64,000 nt of DNA, taken from NCBI GenBank assembly GCA_965153355.1, contig OZ231126.1, forward strand, positions 103,974,001-104,038,000, given 5' to 3'. This document shows, in pieces, positions 50,631 to 63,349 of this stretch; position 1 is the first letter of the stretch; each line of letters starts with the position of its first letter. Made by a program: the position numbers and the translations under genes. The notes under the pieces are model-generated. The model did not search any database and had not been told where the DNA came from. It worked only from the letters and a program-made list of their open reading frames with translations. This DNA comes from Flaccisagitta enflata (taxonomy: Eukaryota > Chaetognatha > Sagittoidea > Aphragmophora).

Positions 50631-51300
50631 AAGGATCACATATTATCAGCAGTACTCGATGTCCTGCTGGGACTGTTTTATTCTTTGTCCTGGAGAGGAG
50701 AGGGTGGCCCTAAAGGGCCGACATATATGTCCTATAGAACACAGGGTGATCCAGCATGTCTGTCTGTCTGACGTCAGAAATTTGGCACCGCATTTCAGAT
50801 TTGGGCCTGTTAGCTGGGAAGTTGAGTTAACAGACTGGAGACGGGGCCAACAGGCTGAGATTTGGGTCTATCGATATGATTGGGGCCTGCAGGCGGACTG
50901 GGGACTTCATGGCCGGGATTTGGGGGCTCATATCTGATCGGGGCCTGTTAGATTTAGCCTGAGGTGGGATTAGGCCCCAAGGCTGGATTAGGGCCCCAAA
51001 GCTGATTTTGGCCCCAGAGGTTGGGAGTTGGTCCGAGGCCACAATTTGAGCTCTCAAGTTGGGAATTTGGGTTTTGCTGAATTTAGTTTCACCAAGGCTG
51101 AATTTGGGCTCAAGATGGAATTTCAGGCCTCCCGAGGCTGGAACAGCCCCATGGCAGAATGGGGTCTTGAGGCTGGGATTTAGCCTCATGCCAGATTTTG
51201 GCTCTGAGGCTGTGTTATGAGCCTTGGGGCTGGGAGATTAGGTCAAAAGTCCTTTGGGGACATACGCATGCACATACGTACTCACAACTGGATCACCTCT
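50630..51300 (+). repeat. Satellite spacer and 20-bp GGGATTTGGGCC array
   Basis: A spacer with CAAGTCATCCAAGGATCACA, GGCCCTAAAGGGCCG and CCTATAGAACACAGGGTGATC precedes diverged units of about 20 bp based on GCTGGGATTTGGGCCTCAAG. Spacer and array recur at 52013-52650 and 54266-54690. Confidence 0.9.
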
Positions 51301-51349
51301 GAGAATTAGGAGACATCATTCTAAACACAGTTTAAAAACAAACCACCAA

Positions 51350-52010
51350 AAAGAATAAAAACAAAACCACAAAGAAGAAAACAAAACCACAAAGAAGAAA
51401 AACAAAACCACAAAGAAGAAAAAATAAACCAAAGAAGAAAACAAAACTACAAAGAAGAAAAACAAAATCACAAAGAAGAAAAACGAAAACACAAAGAAGA
51501 AAAACAAAACCACAAAGAAGCAAGAACAAAACCAAAAGAAGAAAAAAACTGAACCACAAAGACAAGAATAACGAAACCACAAGAAGAAAACGAATCCACA
51601 AAGAAGGAACGAAAACTACAAAAGAAGGGAAAACAACCACAAAGAATAAAACGAAACCAAAGAAAGGAACGAAACCACAAAGAAGAAAAACGAAACCAAA
51701 AATGAAAAATATACCACAAAGAAGAAAAACCACAAAGAAGAAAAACAAAACCACAAAGAAGAAAAACAAAACCACAAAGAAGAAAAAAGAAACCACAAAG
51801 AAGAAAAACTAAACCACAAAGAAGAAAAACAAAACCACAAAGAAGAAAAACAAAACCACAAAGAAGAAAAACAAAACCACAAAGAAGAAAAACAAAACTA
51901 CAAAGAAGAAAACAAAATTACAAATATAACAATCACAAATAGAAGAAAAATTAAACATAAGTGAAGAAAATAAAACCAAAAGAAGAAAAACAAAACCATA
52001 AAGAAGAACA
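51350..52010 (+). repeat. 21-bp minisatellite array B (degenerate)
   Basis: Same 21-bp unit as array A with many indels. Confidence 0.93.
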
Positions 52011-52012
52011 AG

Positions 52013-52650
52013 TCATCCAAGGATCACACATGGTCAGCGGTACCATGTCTCGTGGACAGTTTGTCTTGGTCCTGAGAGGGAGGAGGCAGCGGCCCCAAAG
52101 GGCCGATGTCCTATAGAACACAGGGGTGATCCGGTATGTCTGTCTGTCTGATTGTCTAGAAATTTTGGCATCAAGATTGGGATTTGGGCCTACAGGCTGG
52201 AAGTTGAGTTAACAGACTGAGATTTGGGCCAACAGGCTGAGATTTGGGCCTTAATGATAAGATTGGGGCCTTGCAGGCTGGGACTGGGGACTTATGGCTG
52301 GGATTTGGGGCTCATATCTGGGATTTGGGCTTTTAAGCTGGGATTTAGGCCTTGAGGGTGGGATTAGGGCCTCAAGGCTGGGATTAGGGCCTCAAAGCTG
52401 GGATTTGGGCCTAGAGGCTGGGAGTTGGTCCTCGAGGCTACAATTTGAGCCTCGGGGCTGGAATTTGGGCCTTAAGGCTGGAATTTGGGCCTCAAGGCTG
52501 GAATTTGGGCCTCAAGGATGGAATTTAGGCTTCGAGGCTGGAATTTGGGCCTCAAGGGTAGAATTTGGGTCTTGAGGCTGGGATTTGGGCCTCAATGCTG
52601 GGATTTTGGCCTTGAGGCTGGGGTTATGAGCCTTGGGGCTGAGATTTAGG
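52013..52650 (+). repeat. Second spacer and 20-bp array
   Basis: Near-copy of 54266-54690, including GGTCAGCGGTACC, GGCCCCAAAGGGCCGATGTC and GCTGGGATTTGGGCCTCAAG units. Confidence 0.93.
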
Positions 52651-52654
52651 TCAA

Positions 52655-52752
52655 AAGTCTCGGGGGGGGACATACGTACGTACATACGTACGTTCGTACA
52701 TAACGGATCACCCCTGTGTTCTATAGGACATCGGCCCTTTGGGGCCGCTGCC
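52655..52752 (-). repeat. Inverted satellite spacer
   Basis: GGATCACCCCTGTGTTCTAT...GGACATCGGCCC is the reverse complement of the CCTATAGAACACAGGGGTGATCC spacer. It is preceded by a GTACGTACATAC run and faces array C. Confidence 0.9.
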
Positions 52753-54262
52753 CAAAAACAAAACCACAAAGAAGAAAAACAAAACCACAAAGAAAAAACG
52801 ACAAAAACCACAAAACGACAAAAACGACAAAACGACAAAGACGAAAGACAAAAGACGAAAGACGAAAGACCAAGAAAAACAAAACCACAAAGAAGAAAAA
52901 CGAAACCACAAAGAAGAAAAACAAAACCACAAAGAAGAAAAACAAAACCACAAAGAAGAAAAACAAAACCACAAAGAAGAAAAACAAAACCACAAAGAAG
53001 AAAAACAAAACCACAAAGAAGAAAAACAAAACCACAAAGAAGAAAAAACAAAACCACAAAGAAGAAAAACAAAACCACAAAGAAGAAAAACAAAACCACA
53101 AAGAAGAAAAACAAAACCACAAAGAAGAAAAACAAAACCACAAAGAAGAAAAACAAAACCACAAAGAAGAAAAACAAAACCACAAAGAAGAAAAACAAAA
53201 CCACAAAGAAGAAAAACAAAACCACAAAGAAGAAAAACGAAACCACAAAGAAGAAAAACGAAACCACAAAGAAGAAAAACGAAACCACAAAGAAGAAAAA
53301 CGAAACCACAAAGAAGAAAAACAAAACCACAAAGAAGAAAAACAAAACCACAAAGAAGAAAAACAAAACCACAAAGAAGAAAAACGAAAAAAACCACAAA
53401 ACGACAAAAAAACAAAAAGAAAAAACAAAACCACAAAGAAGAAAAACAAAACCACAAAGAAGAAAAACAAAACCACAAAGAAGAAAAACAAAACCACAAA
53501 GAAGAAAAACAAAACCACAAAGAAGAAAAACAAAACCACAAAGAAGAAAAACAAAACCACAAAGAAGAAAAACAAAACCACAAAGAAGAAAAACAAAACC
53601 ACAAAGAAGAAAAACAAAACCACAAAGAAAAAAAACAAAACCACAAAGAAGAAAAACAAAACCACAAAGAAGAAAAAGAAACCACAAAGAAGAAAAACAA
53701 AACCACAAAGAAGAAAAACAAAACCACAAAGAAGAAAAACAAAACCACAAAGAAGAAAAACAAAACCACAAAGAAGGAAAACGAAACCACAAAGAAGGAA
53801 AACGAAACCACAAAGAAGGAAAACGAAACCACAAAGAAGGAAAACGAAACCACAAAGAAGGAAAACAAAACCACAAAGAAGGAAAACAAAACCACAAAGA
53901 AGGAAAACAAAACCACAAAGAAGGAAAACAAAACCACAAAGAAGGAAAACAAAACCACAAAGAAGAAAAACGAAACCACAAAGACGAAAAACAAAACCAC
54001 AAAGAAGAAAAACGAAACCACAAAAAAGAAAAACGAAACCAGAAAGAAGAAAAAGAAACCAGAAAGAAGAAAAACGAAACCACAAAGAAGAAAAACGAAA
54101 CCACAAAGAAGAAAAACAAAACCACAAAGAAGGAAAACAAAACCACAAAGAAGGAAAACAAAACCACAAAGAAGGAAAACAAAACCACAAAGAAGGAAAA
54201 CAAAACCACAAAGAAGAAAAACAAAACCACAAAGAAGAAAAACAAAACCACAAAGAAGAACA
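52753..54262 (+). repeat. 21-bp minisatellite array C, about 1.5 kb
   Basis: The longest and most regular block of the 21-bp unit. GAAAAAC and GAAGGAAAAC variants are grouped in runs, suggesting local amplification of variants. Confidence 0.97.
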
Positions 54263-54265
54263 AGT

Positions 54266-54690
54266 CATCCAAGGATCACACATGGTCAGCGGTACCCGTT
54301 GCCCTGCTTGGACAGTTTTGCCTTGGTCCTGGAGAGGGAGCAGGGCAGCGGCCCCAAAGGGCCGATGTCCTATAGAACACAGGGGTGATCCGGTATGTCT
54401 GTCTGTCTGATTGTCTAGAAATTTGGGCATCAAGATTGGGATTTGGGCCTACAGGCTGGAAGTTGAGTTAACAGACTGAGATTTGGGCCAACAGGCTGAG
54501 ATTTGGGCCTTAATGATAAGATTGGGGCCTTGCAGGCTGGGACTGGGGACTTATGGCTGGGATTTGGGGCTCATATCTGGGATTTGGGCTTTTAAGCTGG
54601 GATTTAGGCCTTGAGGGTGGGATTAGGGCCTCAAGGCTGGGATTTGGGCCTAGAGGCTGGGAGTTGGTCCTCGAGGCTACAATTTGGTGG
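54266..54690 (+). repeat. Third spacer and 20-bp array
   Basis: Third copy of the module described at 50630-51300. Confidence 0.93.
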
Positions 54691-55890
54691 ACGACGAAAA
54701 TGTCCAACTTTTTATGTACAAATCGCCATTGTCCAATCTATTCAATGTCCACTACAACAATGTCCAACACTATTATGTCCAACGTAATGTCCAATTTTTA
54801 AACCAATTTCGTCCTTTTAAACCTTATCCGACGAATTTCTCTTTCATTCTTTAGTAACCCTTGCTTTCAAAAAAGGAATCTACATTTCCATGGACTTGGA
54901 GATTGTACTTGGAGATTGTACAAACAAATCCGTCCATCTGTCGAGATGGGACTTTCTTTTTTCAACTCCGGATTTTCATCATAATTCGACGAATTTGTTT
55001 CCTTAAAAGACATCATGCATGGTTGAACCAGTTTTTTCGTCCGTCCGTCCGTCGCTTCTCTTATTGGGATATTCAGTTGTCATTTTCTTTTTTTTCCATT
55101 TGGCTCAAAGACGATGGACGGACAAAAATAAACGATTCGTCGTTGATCGTTTTACTCTCAGAGTATTCGTCCGTCCGTCCGTCGTTTTTGAAGGTAGATA
55201 AAATGATTTGTCGTTTTACTCACAGGGTATTCGTCATTTTACTCTCAGAGTATTCGTCCGTCCGTCCGTCGTTTTTGAAGGTAGATGAAATTCAGTTTTC
55301 TTTCTTTACTTTTTTACATCTGATTCCGAGACGACGGACGGACGAAAACAAGATCTTTCGTCGTTTTTGTCGTTTTTGTCGTGTTCATCACGTTCGTCGT
55401 GTTTGTCGGTTTTGTTGTTTTTGTTTTGTTCATCATGTTTGTCGTGTTCGTCGTTTTTGTCGGTTTTGTCGTTTTTGTCGTTATGGTCGTTATGTCATTT
55501 ATAGTCATCTTCATCGTCACTCTCAGCTTTCATTTCCAGAGACAATGGACAGACGAAAATCAATGATTCGTCGTTATTAACAAAAATTCATTGTTTTTAT
55601 AGTATTCGTCCGTCCGTCAGTCGTTTTTGAAGGTAGATGAAATTCAGTTTTCAACTATTCATTGTTTTCAGAGTATTCGTCCGTCCGTCCGCCGTTTTTT
55701 AAGGTAGATGAAATTGAGTTTTCTTTCCTTACTTTTTTTTCATCTAATTCAGAGACGACGGACGGACGAAAATAAGATTTTTCGTCGTTTTCGTCATTTT
55801 TGTCGGTTTTGTCGTTTTTGTCGATTTCGTCGGTTTCGTCGGTTTCGTCGGTTTCGTCGGTTCCGTTTGTTTTGTCGTTTTTTTCGTTAC
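54691..55890. repeat. ATGTCCAA units and TCCGTCCG/GTCGTTTT minisatellites
   Basis: Short ATGTCCAAC units (54700-54800) are followed by repeated blocks containing TATTCGTCCGTCCGTCCGTC, GAAGGTAGATGAAATTCAG and GTCGTTTTTGTCGTTTT. No gene is supported. This may be the 5' or terminal region of the adjacent Penelope-like element. Confidence 0.7.
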
Positions 55891-55894
55891 GGCG

Positions 55895-57322
55895 GCGGCG
55901 GCGGCACTACAACTCGAACGCAATGGCAACAAGGAAAATGCGACAGATCTACGCCACAACGTCACCAACATCGTTCTCAACGCCAAACCTCCAAAATCAA
56001 ACCTCACTTCAAACCAACAACGTGGACTAAAATTCTTCAAAGAAAATCAACAAATCGCCGTTGCTCCATTTGACAAAGGCATAGGTTTTGCCACCGAAGA
56101 CCGCCCAACAATGGTTCAGAAAGCAGAAGCTGAATTTAAGAACACAACATTCGACACTCCTGACAAAACGTCGTCATATGAAGGCAAAATTCAACGCAAA
56201 CTTCGCCAGCTCCACAAAGACAACAAAATCGATGACAAAACATACAAAGAATGTTATTCATCTGGCTCCGTCACTCCATCTGCATCCGTCGCCATCAAGG
56301 CCCACAAACCGGAAAAAGGCTGCCCAGCTCGCGTCATCACTTCTCACATAGGTGCTCCCCAGGAAAAACTCTCAGCTTATCTCAACAAACTGCTCCAACC
56401 CATCATCCAAAAATCGAAATTCATTTGCAAGAATTCGACCGAATTTGTAGAAAAAATGAAAAATGCGTCTCTCAACCCGGGTACTAAAATGTTCTCCTTC
56501 GATGCGGAAGCTCTCTATCCATCAGTGCCAATCAACGACTGCATCGCCATCATCATCGAAATACTCAAAAACGACCCTGATCTCCACAAACGTACAAAAC
56601 TGTCACCAGATGAAATTGGAGACCTCATCTCACTCTGCCTCAGCACCACCGACTTTATCTTCGACAACCGTCATCACACTACCAACGACTCAGGCCCAAT
56701 TGGTCTGAGCTTGATGGTCACTGTCGCCCAGATGTGGATGATCCACACTATGGAAGGCGCAGTCAAAAAAGCGGAAGAAGATGGATCGCCGATACCCGAC
56801 AACATATTCGTCTACATGGATGACTGCTTCTGCACCATCACATCACGAGTCTATCTACGCCCAGGACTTCGCAGCAACTCGTCAACAGCAGACCCGGCTG
56901 AAAGCTTCAATGAATACTTAAACAGCATCCATCCTCGTGTCCGCTTCACCAGAGAAGTGGAGAAGGATGGCAAAATCGCCTTTTTGGACGTCCTCGCCAC
57001 CCGTCAAGAAGACGGCAAACTCACCACTCAAATCTACCGTAAACCAACAAACACCAATGTGATTCTCAAACCACACTCCTGCCACCACCCCTCCGTCCAC
57101 ATCGCCACCTTCAAAGGAGAAATGTGCCGCATCATGCGTCTCTGCTCAACGCCCGAACAAGCCAAAAAAGAAATCAACTTTCTTCTTAATGTCTACGAGG
57201 ACAATGGTCACGACCGCGCTAAGTTTGAAAAAGTCGCCAACACATATGTTCCGCCGCACAAAAGACCTAAACAAACTCAAAATCTCTTCGCTATTCTCCC
57301 ATTCCATGACGACGAGGATTTC

Positions 57323-57399
<77 letters not shown>

Positions 57400-57925
57400 C
57401 GACGGCGTCCAACTTCGACCATTTGCCAAAATACCATTCATACCTGGTGGGGTCTCTTACCAACTTAAACGAGCCCTCAACAAAGCAGGAGTACAAACGC
57501 ATTTCACAGCAGGAAGAAAGCTTCAAAGCGTCCTCTGTGCGCCAAACAAAGGAAAAAGAGACAAGCTTGAGGATAGTGGCATCTACAGATACCACTGCGC
57601 ACGTCACAAAATGGACTATATTGGCGAAACAAAACGCAGTTTTCGTATTCGTGACTCAGAACACAAAAAGGCGGCTCAAGCAGGGAGATGGTCTCACTCT
57701 GGGCTAACTCAGCACATGGAACATTGCGACGCTCAGATAGAAGGCCCATTCATCATCGAAACGGCGGATAGGAGAAACAAAAACCTTAAGTATGACCTAC
57801 GAATCGGCGAAGCTCTTAACATTAAGAGATACAACTGCGGACCCGGTAAAGGCATGAACGAAGACTTCGGCTCATACGTCACAACTACACAATGGCAACC
57901 CGTGTTCAACAAACTAGGGAAATGA
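55895..57925 (+). mobile_element. Penelope-like retroelement with GIY-YIG endonuclease
   Basis: The frame is open from about 55895 (no ATG until 56111) to the stop at 57925; from that ATG it gives 604 residues. Reverse transcriptase segments are FDKG upstream of the ATG, MFSFDAEALYPSVP, IGLSLMVTVAQMW, and VYMDDCF near residue 236. A run of Asn (codons AAC) follows, then a C-terminal GIY-YIG endonuclease with GIYRYHC and DYIGETKR. RT followed by GIY-YIG is diagnostic of Penelope-like elements. No internal stops, so it is relatively young or still active. The beginning appears truncated or lies in the GTCGTTTT repeats, and no terminal repeats were identified. Confidence 0.9.
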
Positions 57926-58480
57926 CCGGAGGGGGGCCAGGGAGTTCTCTCCCTCTTTTGGTTTTGATCATGTCCTAATATGGGCATATGTCGAATCATT
58001 TGCTCTCTCTCTTAATCCCCAATTGTCCTTCTCTCACCCTCAATTGTCTCTTTGTCCTTCTTCCCTTTAAATTCTGTCTCTCTCTCTTCTGCTCATTCCA
58101 CCAATGAATTAAGGCAATTCTATATTTGTCGAAATATATGGTGTCTTTCTTGACTTGCTTTGCACATGTATTACCCCGTAAACAAGCTCATGTTATCAAT
58201 CGCTATGCTCTGTGTATGCAATGACTATCAAACAAGATTATACTTAATTATGCAAATCAGGAAAATGAGCGTAAGTTAATTTCTACGCGAAGCAGTCTTT
58301 CCATCTTTAGCTACGGAGACTTAAGTTCTTGTGTGCCTCCTTGTAAATCTTCATATAAGAGATCATATCCGTACATCGGTCGATTGGTCGGTTGGTCTGT
58401 CCATCAGGCAAATTTGAGACCGCCCAATACTACATTCTTCCAGTGTGTCAGCTCTTTTTCATTCCAACATTCATACTCAT
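57926..58480. other. Flank of the Penelope-like element
   Basis: Pyrimidine-rich then AT-rich DNA, with GGTCGATTGGTCGG near 58378. No gene seen. Confidence 0.5.
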
Positions 58481-58489
58481 TCAATAGTC

Positions 58490-59303
58490 GTCCATTCATT
58501 CATTCACTCGTTCATTCATTCATTCACTTGTTCATTCATTCATTCACTTGTTCATTCATTCATTCATTCACTCGTTCATTCATTCATTCACTTGTTCATT
58601 CATTCATTCACTTGTTCATTCATTCACTTGTTCATTCATTCATTTGTTCATTCATTCATTCGTTCATTCATTCACTTGTTCATTCATTCGTTCATTTATT
58701 CATTCATTCGTTCATTAATTCATTCGTTCATTCATTCATTCACTCATTCATTCATTCACTCGTTCATTCATTCACTCGTTCATTCCTAAATTCACTCGTT
58801 CATAAATTCACTCGTTCATTCATAAATTCACTTGTTCATTCATTTACTCGTTTATTCTTTCATTCAATCGTTCATTCTTTTATTCACTCGTTCATTCTTT
58901 CATTCACTTGTTCATTCTTTCATTCACTCTTTCACTCTTTCATTCTTTCATTCACTCGTTCATTCTTTCATTCACTCGTTCATTCTTTCATTCACTCGTT
59001 CATTCTTTCATTCACTCATTCATTCTTTCATTCACTCGTTCATTCTTTCATTCACTCGTTCATCCTTTCATTTACTTGTTTGTTCATTCTTTCATTCACT
59101 CGTTCATACTTTCATTCACTCGTTCATTCTTTCATTCACTCGTTCATTTTTCCATTCACTCATTCATTCTTCCATTCACTCGTTCATTCTTCCATTCACT
59201 CGTTCATTCACTCATTCACTCGTTCATTCACTCATTCATTCTCTCATTCATTCACTCGTTCATTCATTCATTCATTCACTTGTTCATTCTTTCATTCATA
59301 AAG
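58490..59303 (+). repeat. (ATTC)n-type satellite with CACT(C/T)GTTC variants, about 0.8 kb
   Basis: CATTCATTCACTCGTTCATT units, changing to CATTCTTTCATTCACTCGTT units in the second half. All frames read His-Ser-Phe-Ile repeats and are not genes. Confidence 0.97.
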
Positions 59304-59497
59304 AAATAAAAAGTCGGCTTACAAAAGCTACACGTCGTGTATCAGCGTTAAGCGCATTTTCATGCCTCACTTGCCACAGTTGCCATTTTATCTTCACTAC
59401 GAAAAGCAATTATTTGATTTGGACAACTCTCAAGCAGGGGTGTATACCATTACTACCAAAAAAGGCGGCTGATCGCCGTTGAGAAAGTCGTAAATGC

Positions 59498-59500
<3 letters not shown>

Positions 59501-59548
<48 letters not shown>
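59501..59548 (+). repeat. (AG)n microsatellite
   Basis: Perfect AG run immediately before a DINE-like unit. Confidence 0.95.
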
Positions 59549-59564
59549 ATTTTTAAAGTGAGCG

Positions 59565-60390
59565 ATTTTTGCATTACGGCCCCTGCCCAACTGTCCACAA
59601 CTGTCTTGCCGTGAATCTAGCCTTGTTTTTAGTCGCGTGCACGCGACTCTACAACCCGCTCCGTCGGTCCGTCGGTCGGTCGGTCCGTCCGTAACACTTT
59701 GCTTTTTTTCGTCTTTTTGGGTCGTCTGGAGTTATTTTGAGTCATTTTTTTGTTGTTTTTGGGAATTATTGGTTGCTTTTAGTCATTTTTGGTTATTTTG
59801 GTCATTTTTGGTCATTTTGGTCATTTTGGTCATTTTGGTCATTTTTGGTCATTTTTGGTCATTTTTGGTCATTTTTGGTCATTTTTGGTCATTTTTTGTC
59901 ATTTTTGGTCATTTTTGGTCATTTTTGTCATTTTGGTCATTTTGGTTGTTTTGACCATTTTTGGTCATTTTTGGTCATTATTGGTCATTTTTTGTCATTA
60001 TTGGTCATTTTTTGTCATTTTTGGTCATTTTGGTCATTTTGGTCATTTTGGTCATTTCTGATCATTTTTGGTCATTTTAGGTCATTTGGGTCATTTTTTG
60101 TCATTTTTTGTCATTTTTGGTCATTTTTGGTCATTTTGATCATTTTAATCATTTGGATCATTTTTTTACATTTTTGTTCATTTTTGTTCATTTTTGATCA
60201 ATTTTGGTTATTTTTGGTCATTTTGGTCATTTTGGTCATTTTGGTCATTTTGGTCATTTTTGATCATTTTTGGTCATTTTTGGTCATTTTTGGTCGTTTT
60301 TGGTCATTTTTGGTTGTTCTTGGTCGTTTTTGGTCGTTTTTGGTCATATTCGGTCATATTTGGTCATCTTTGGTCATCTTTGGTCATAAA
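59565..60390 (-). repeat. DINE/Helentron-like unit with palindrome and 0.6-kb decamer array, inverted
   Basis: GCATTACGGCCCCTGCCCAA, GTGAATCTAGCCTTG, palindrome AGTCGCGTGCACGCGACT (59631-59648), CTCTACAACCCGC, GTCGGTCC units, GTAACACTTTGC, then GGTCATTTTT decamers to about 60385. Read on the minus strand this matches 33405-33732. Confidence 0.85.
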
Positions 60391-61290
60391 GTCTGCTGGT
60401 TAAAGTCTGCTGGGTAAAGTCTGATGGTTAAAGTCTGCTGGTTTAAATCTGCTGGTTTAAATCTGCTGATTTAAGTCTGCTGGTTTAAATCTAATGGGTT
60501 AAGTCTGCTGGTTAAAGTCTGCTGGTTTAAATCTGCTGGTTTAAGTCTGCTGGTTTCAGTCTGCTGGTTTAAATCTAATGGTTTAAGTCTGCTGGTCTAA
60601 TGGTTTAAGTCTGCTGGTTTAAGTCTGCTGGTTAGAATGATATCAAAGATAAGTATGGTTTAAGTCTGGTTTAAGTCTGGTTGAAGTCTGGTTTAAGCAT
60701 GGTTTAAGTCTGGTTAAGTCTGGTTTAAGTCTGGTTTAAGACTGGTTCATGTCTGATTTATGTCTGGTTAAGGTCTGGGTTAGGTCTGGTTTAGGTCTGG
60801 TGTATGTCTGGTTTTTGTCTGGTTTATGTTTGATTTAGGTCTGATTTAGGTCTGGTTTTGGTCTGGTTTTGGTTTGGTTTCATTCTGGTTTGAGTCTGGT
60901 TTGAGTCTGGTTTGAGTCTGGTTTGAGTCTGGTTTGAGTCTGGTTTGATTCTGGTTTGATCCTGGTTTGAGCCTGGTTTGAGCCTGGTTTGAGCCTGGTT
61001 TGAGCCTGGTTTAAGTCTGGTTTAAGTCTGGTTTGAGTCTGCTTTGAGTCTGGTTTGAGTCTGGTTTGAGTCTGGTTTGAGTCTGGTTTGAGTCTGGATT
61101 GAGTCTGGTTTGAGTCTGGTTTGAGTCTGGCTTAAATCTGGTTTATGTCTGGTTTATGTCTGGTTTATGTCTGATTTAGGTCTGTTTTTGGTCTGGTTTA
61201 ATTCTGGTTTGAGTCTGGTTTGAGTCTGGTTTGAGTATGGTTTGAGTCTCGTTTGAGTCTGGTTTGAGTCTGGTTTGGGTGTTTTGGGTT
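60391..61290 (+). repeat. GTCTGCTGGTTTAA and GTCTGGTTTGA minisatellites
   Basis: 14-bp units to about 60640, then about 11-bp GTCTGGTTTAA/GTCTGGTTTGA units. No coding potential. Confidence 0.95.
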
Positions 61291-61861
61291 GCGTTTAAGT
61301 CTGATTTTTGATAAAAAGATACAATAAGGAGTCAGGTCAGTTCAGTTATTTTTGTCCTGCACGCGACGTATAGGTGTTGGCCTTGTTGTTACATAGGATC
61401 ACAAGATCTTATGATTCTGCAGAATTCTGTTTGGTGCTTATCCAAAGGAAAAAAAAAACAGCTTTTTAGCTATAAATTTCAAGCGTAATCCCATTTGACC
61501 CAAGAAAAATAATTTTTGCAAATGCCTCACAAGTAAAAAAAAAAACTCTGGACTCCTCTGAAGTTCTCAAAAAGCCAATGGAACTTCGTTTCTTCGACCT
61601 TTCTCCAAATCACTGAACGGCTTTTGATTTCTTCCCCCCTGCCTTAGATTTTCCTCCCCGTGATGTGTCGCATCGCATTACAAAATCTATGATTTTCTTT
61701 CCTACAATCAATAAAACAGTATAAGATAGGTTGAAAACTTGAAATAGTGTTAAATTGTGTATTATAGACGTGCAGATTATGTGTACTATGTAGCAAAGCT
61801 ACGCGGCAGGTAGGCCGCCAAGTGCGGCAGGTGCGGCAGTCGGGAAGGGGAAGGGGAAGGA

Positions 61862-61917
<56 letters not shown>

Positions 61918-62500
61918 AAAAAGGGGAAGTGAGGAAGAGAGAAAGACAGTAAGAGAGAAAGGCAGAGAAAATAGAAAGAGCCAAAAAGATTGAAGGTGGA
62001 AAAAACGAGTAGTTTCCTCTGAATAAACAAGGCCGTATACACTCCCAGTACGGGACGGCTGGGCAGGAGCGGATAGCAAAACGAGGCCGGATACACGGTT
62101 GATAAGTAGTCGCTTGCGGGTGGGCAGGGGCAGAAGTGCGGGTGGAAAGGGGCAGTAGTATGTGGCTGGGCTGGGGCCGTAATGTGGGTGGGCCTTGATA
62201 TTCAAAAATCGCTATTTCAGCCGATTTTGCGTCATTCAGATTTTCGCGTTCACTTCATTCATTCCTTCACACCTTCTTGTAGAGTCGCTTGGCAAGCGAC
62301 TAAAAACGTTCGCATTTTGTTTTTGTTACAGATGGACTGACTGACCGACTGACCAACTAATTGACAAGGCAAGTTCCAGAGTCTCACTAACAGACTCGTT
62401 CTTTGGTTGTAACAAGGCCGGATACACGGCCACCAGTTGCGGACGGGTGAGCAGGGGCGGATAAGCGCGTTTTCACACTTTTCAACTCAAACACCAAAGA
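61291..62500. other. Repeat-fragment region, no gene
   Basis: Contains a (GAAA)n run (61858-61919). DINE-like pieces include GAGGCCGGATACACGG near 62082, TAGAGTCGCTTGGCAAGCGACT at 62279-62300 and AAGGCCGGATACACGGCC near 62414. Confidence 0.7.
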
Positions 62501-63318
62501 TGCTGTGAGTGTTGCTGTTACACAGTACTCGCGTTTGAAAACATTCTTTCATGTGTTCTTAATGCTCTTTTATTTTCATTTTAAGCTTCTGATAGTAAGG
62601 CAGCGTAGGGGTAAGAGCTTGGGGGGGGGGGCAATTGTGGAAAAAGTGAGACAGCCAATAATAAGAAAATCTAACTACGCGGCAGCTTCCGGAATCTGCA
62701 CGTCTGGTGTCTTTTTGTACTTCCAAAAGTGTTAAATCTTCATAAATTGTTCTTTTTTTTCAAGCTTTTGATTCCCCCCTTCCCTCTTGAAAACATTAGA
62801 CTCCCCCCCCCCGGAAATGGAATACTTAACTATACACGCCTGCTGAGATATCCCTATTTTTGACACTACAAGACGCTCAGTCAAATATATATAAGCGCAG
62901 GTCGCTCATGACTTCCGCAATCCATTTTTACTAAAAATCATGTTTATTATAACCGGCTGATTTTATTTTAGGAGGTAGTCGGGTGGTTTAAATTTACGCT
63001 ATACTTACCTATCCTTATACTTACCCATTTTTATACTTACCTATCTTTACTTACCTATCCTTACTTATCCCTATACTTACTTATCCCTATACTTACATAT
63101 CCCTATACTTACCTATCCCTATATTCTAGGTACCACCCCAAGTGTCACCCCAGCCACCCCGGCTACCCCTTGATGCCAAGCTATCTTTGGGCTACCCTTC
63201 CATGTTTAAGTGGGAGATAGCAAATATATAGTAAATTAAAATCAGCCAAAATTTTAGTCGCGGTAGGGGAAGAAACACTAACAGAAAACTTAGATGACTC
63301 GAGTTTGCCGTGGTCATT

Positions 63319-63349
<31 letters not shown>

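Noticed and set aside
49528-54433. Very long overlapping ORFs on both strands (up to about 590 codons) with NHKEEKQ or Phe/Leu/Cys repeats
   Set aside because: They arise because the minisatellite period is 21 bp, a multiple of three without stops. There is no start context, domain or non-repeat composition.
49600-54690. CRISPR-like alternation of repeats and spacers
   Set aside because: The short units are directly tandem with no unique spacers, and the genome is eukaryotic. No cas-like genes are present.
58333-59482. His/Ser/Phe-rich ORFs of up to 322 codons
   Set aside because: ATTC-type satellite read in frame.
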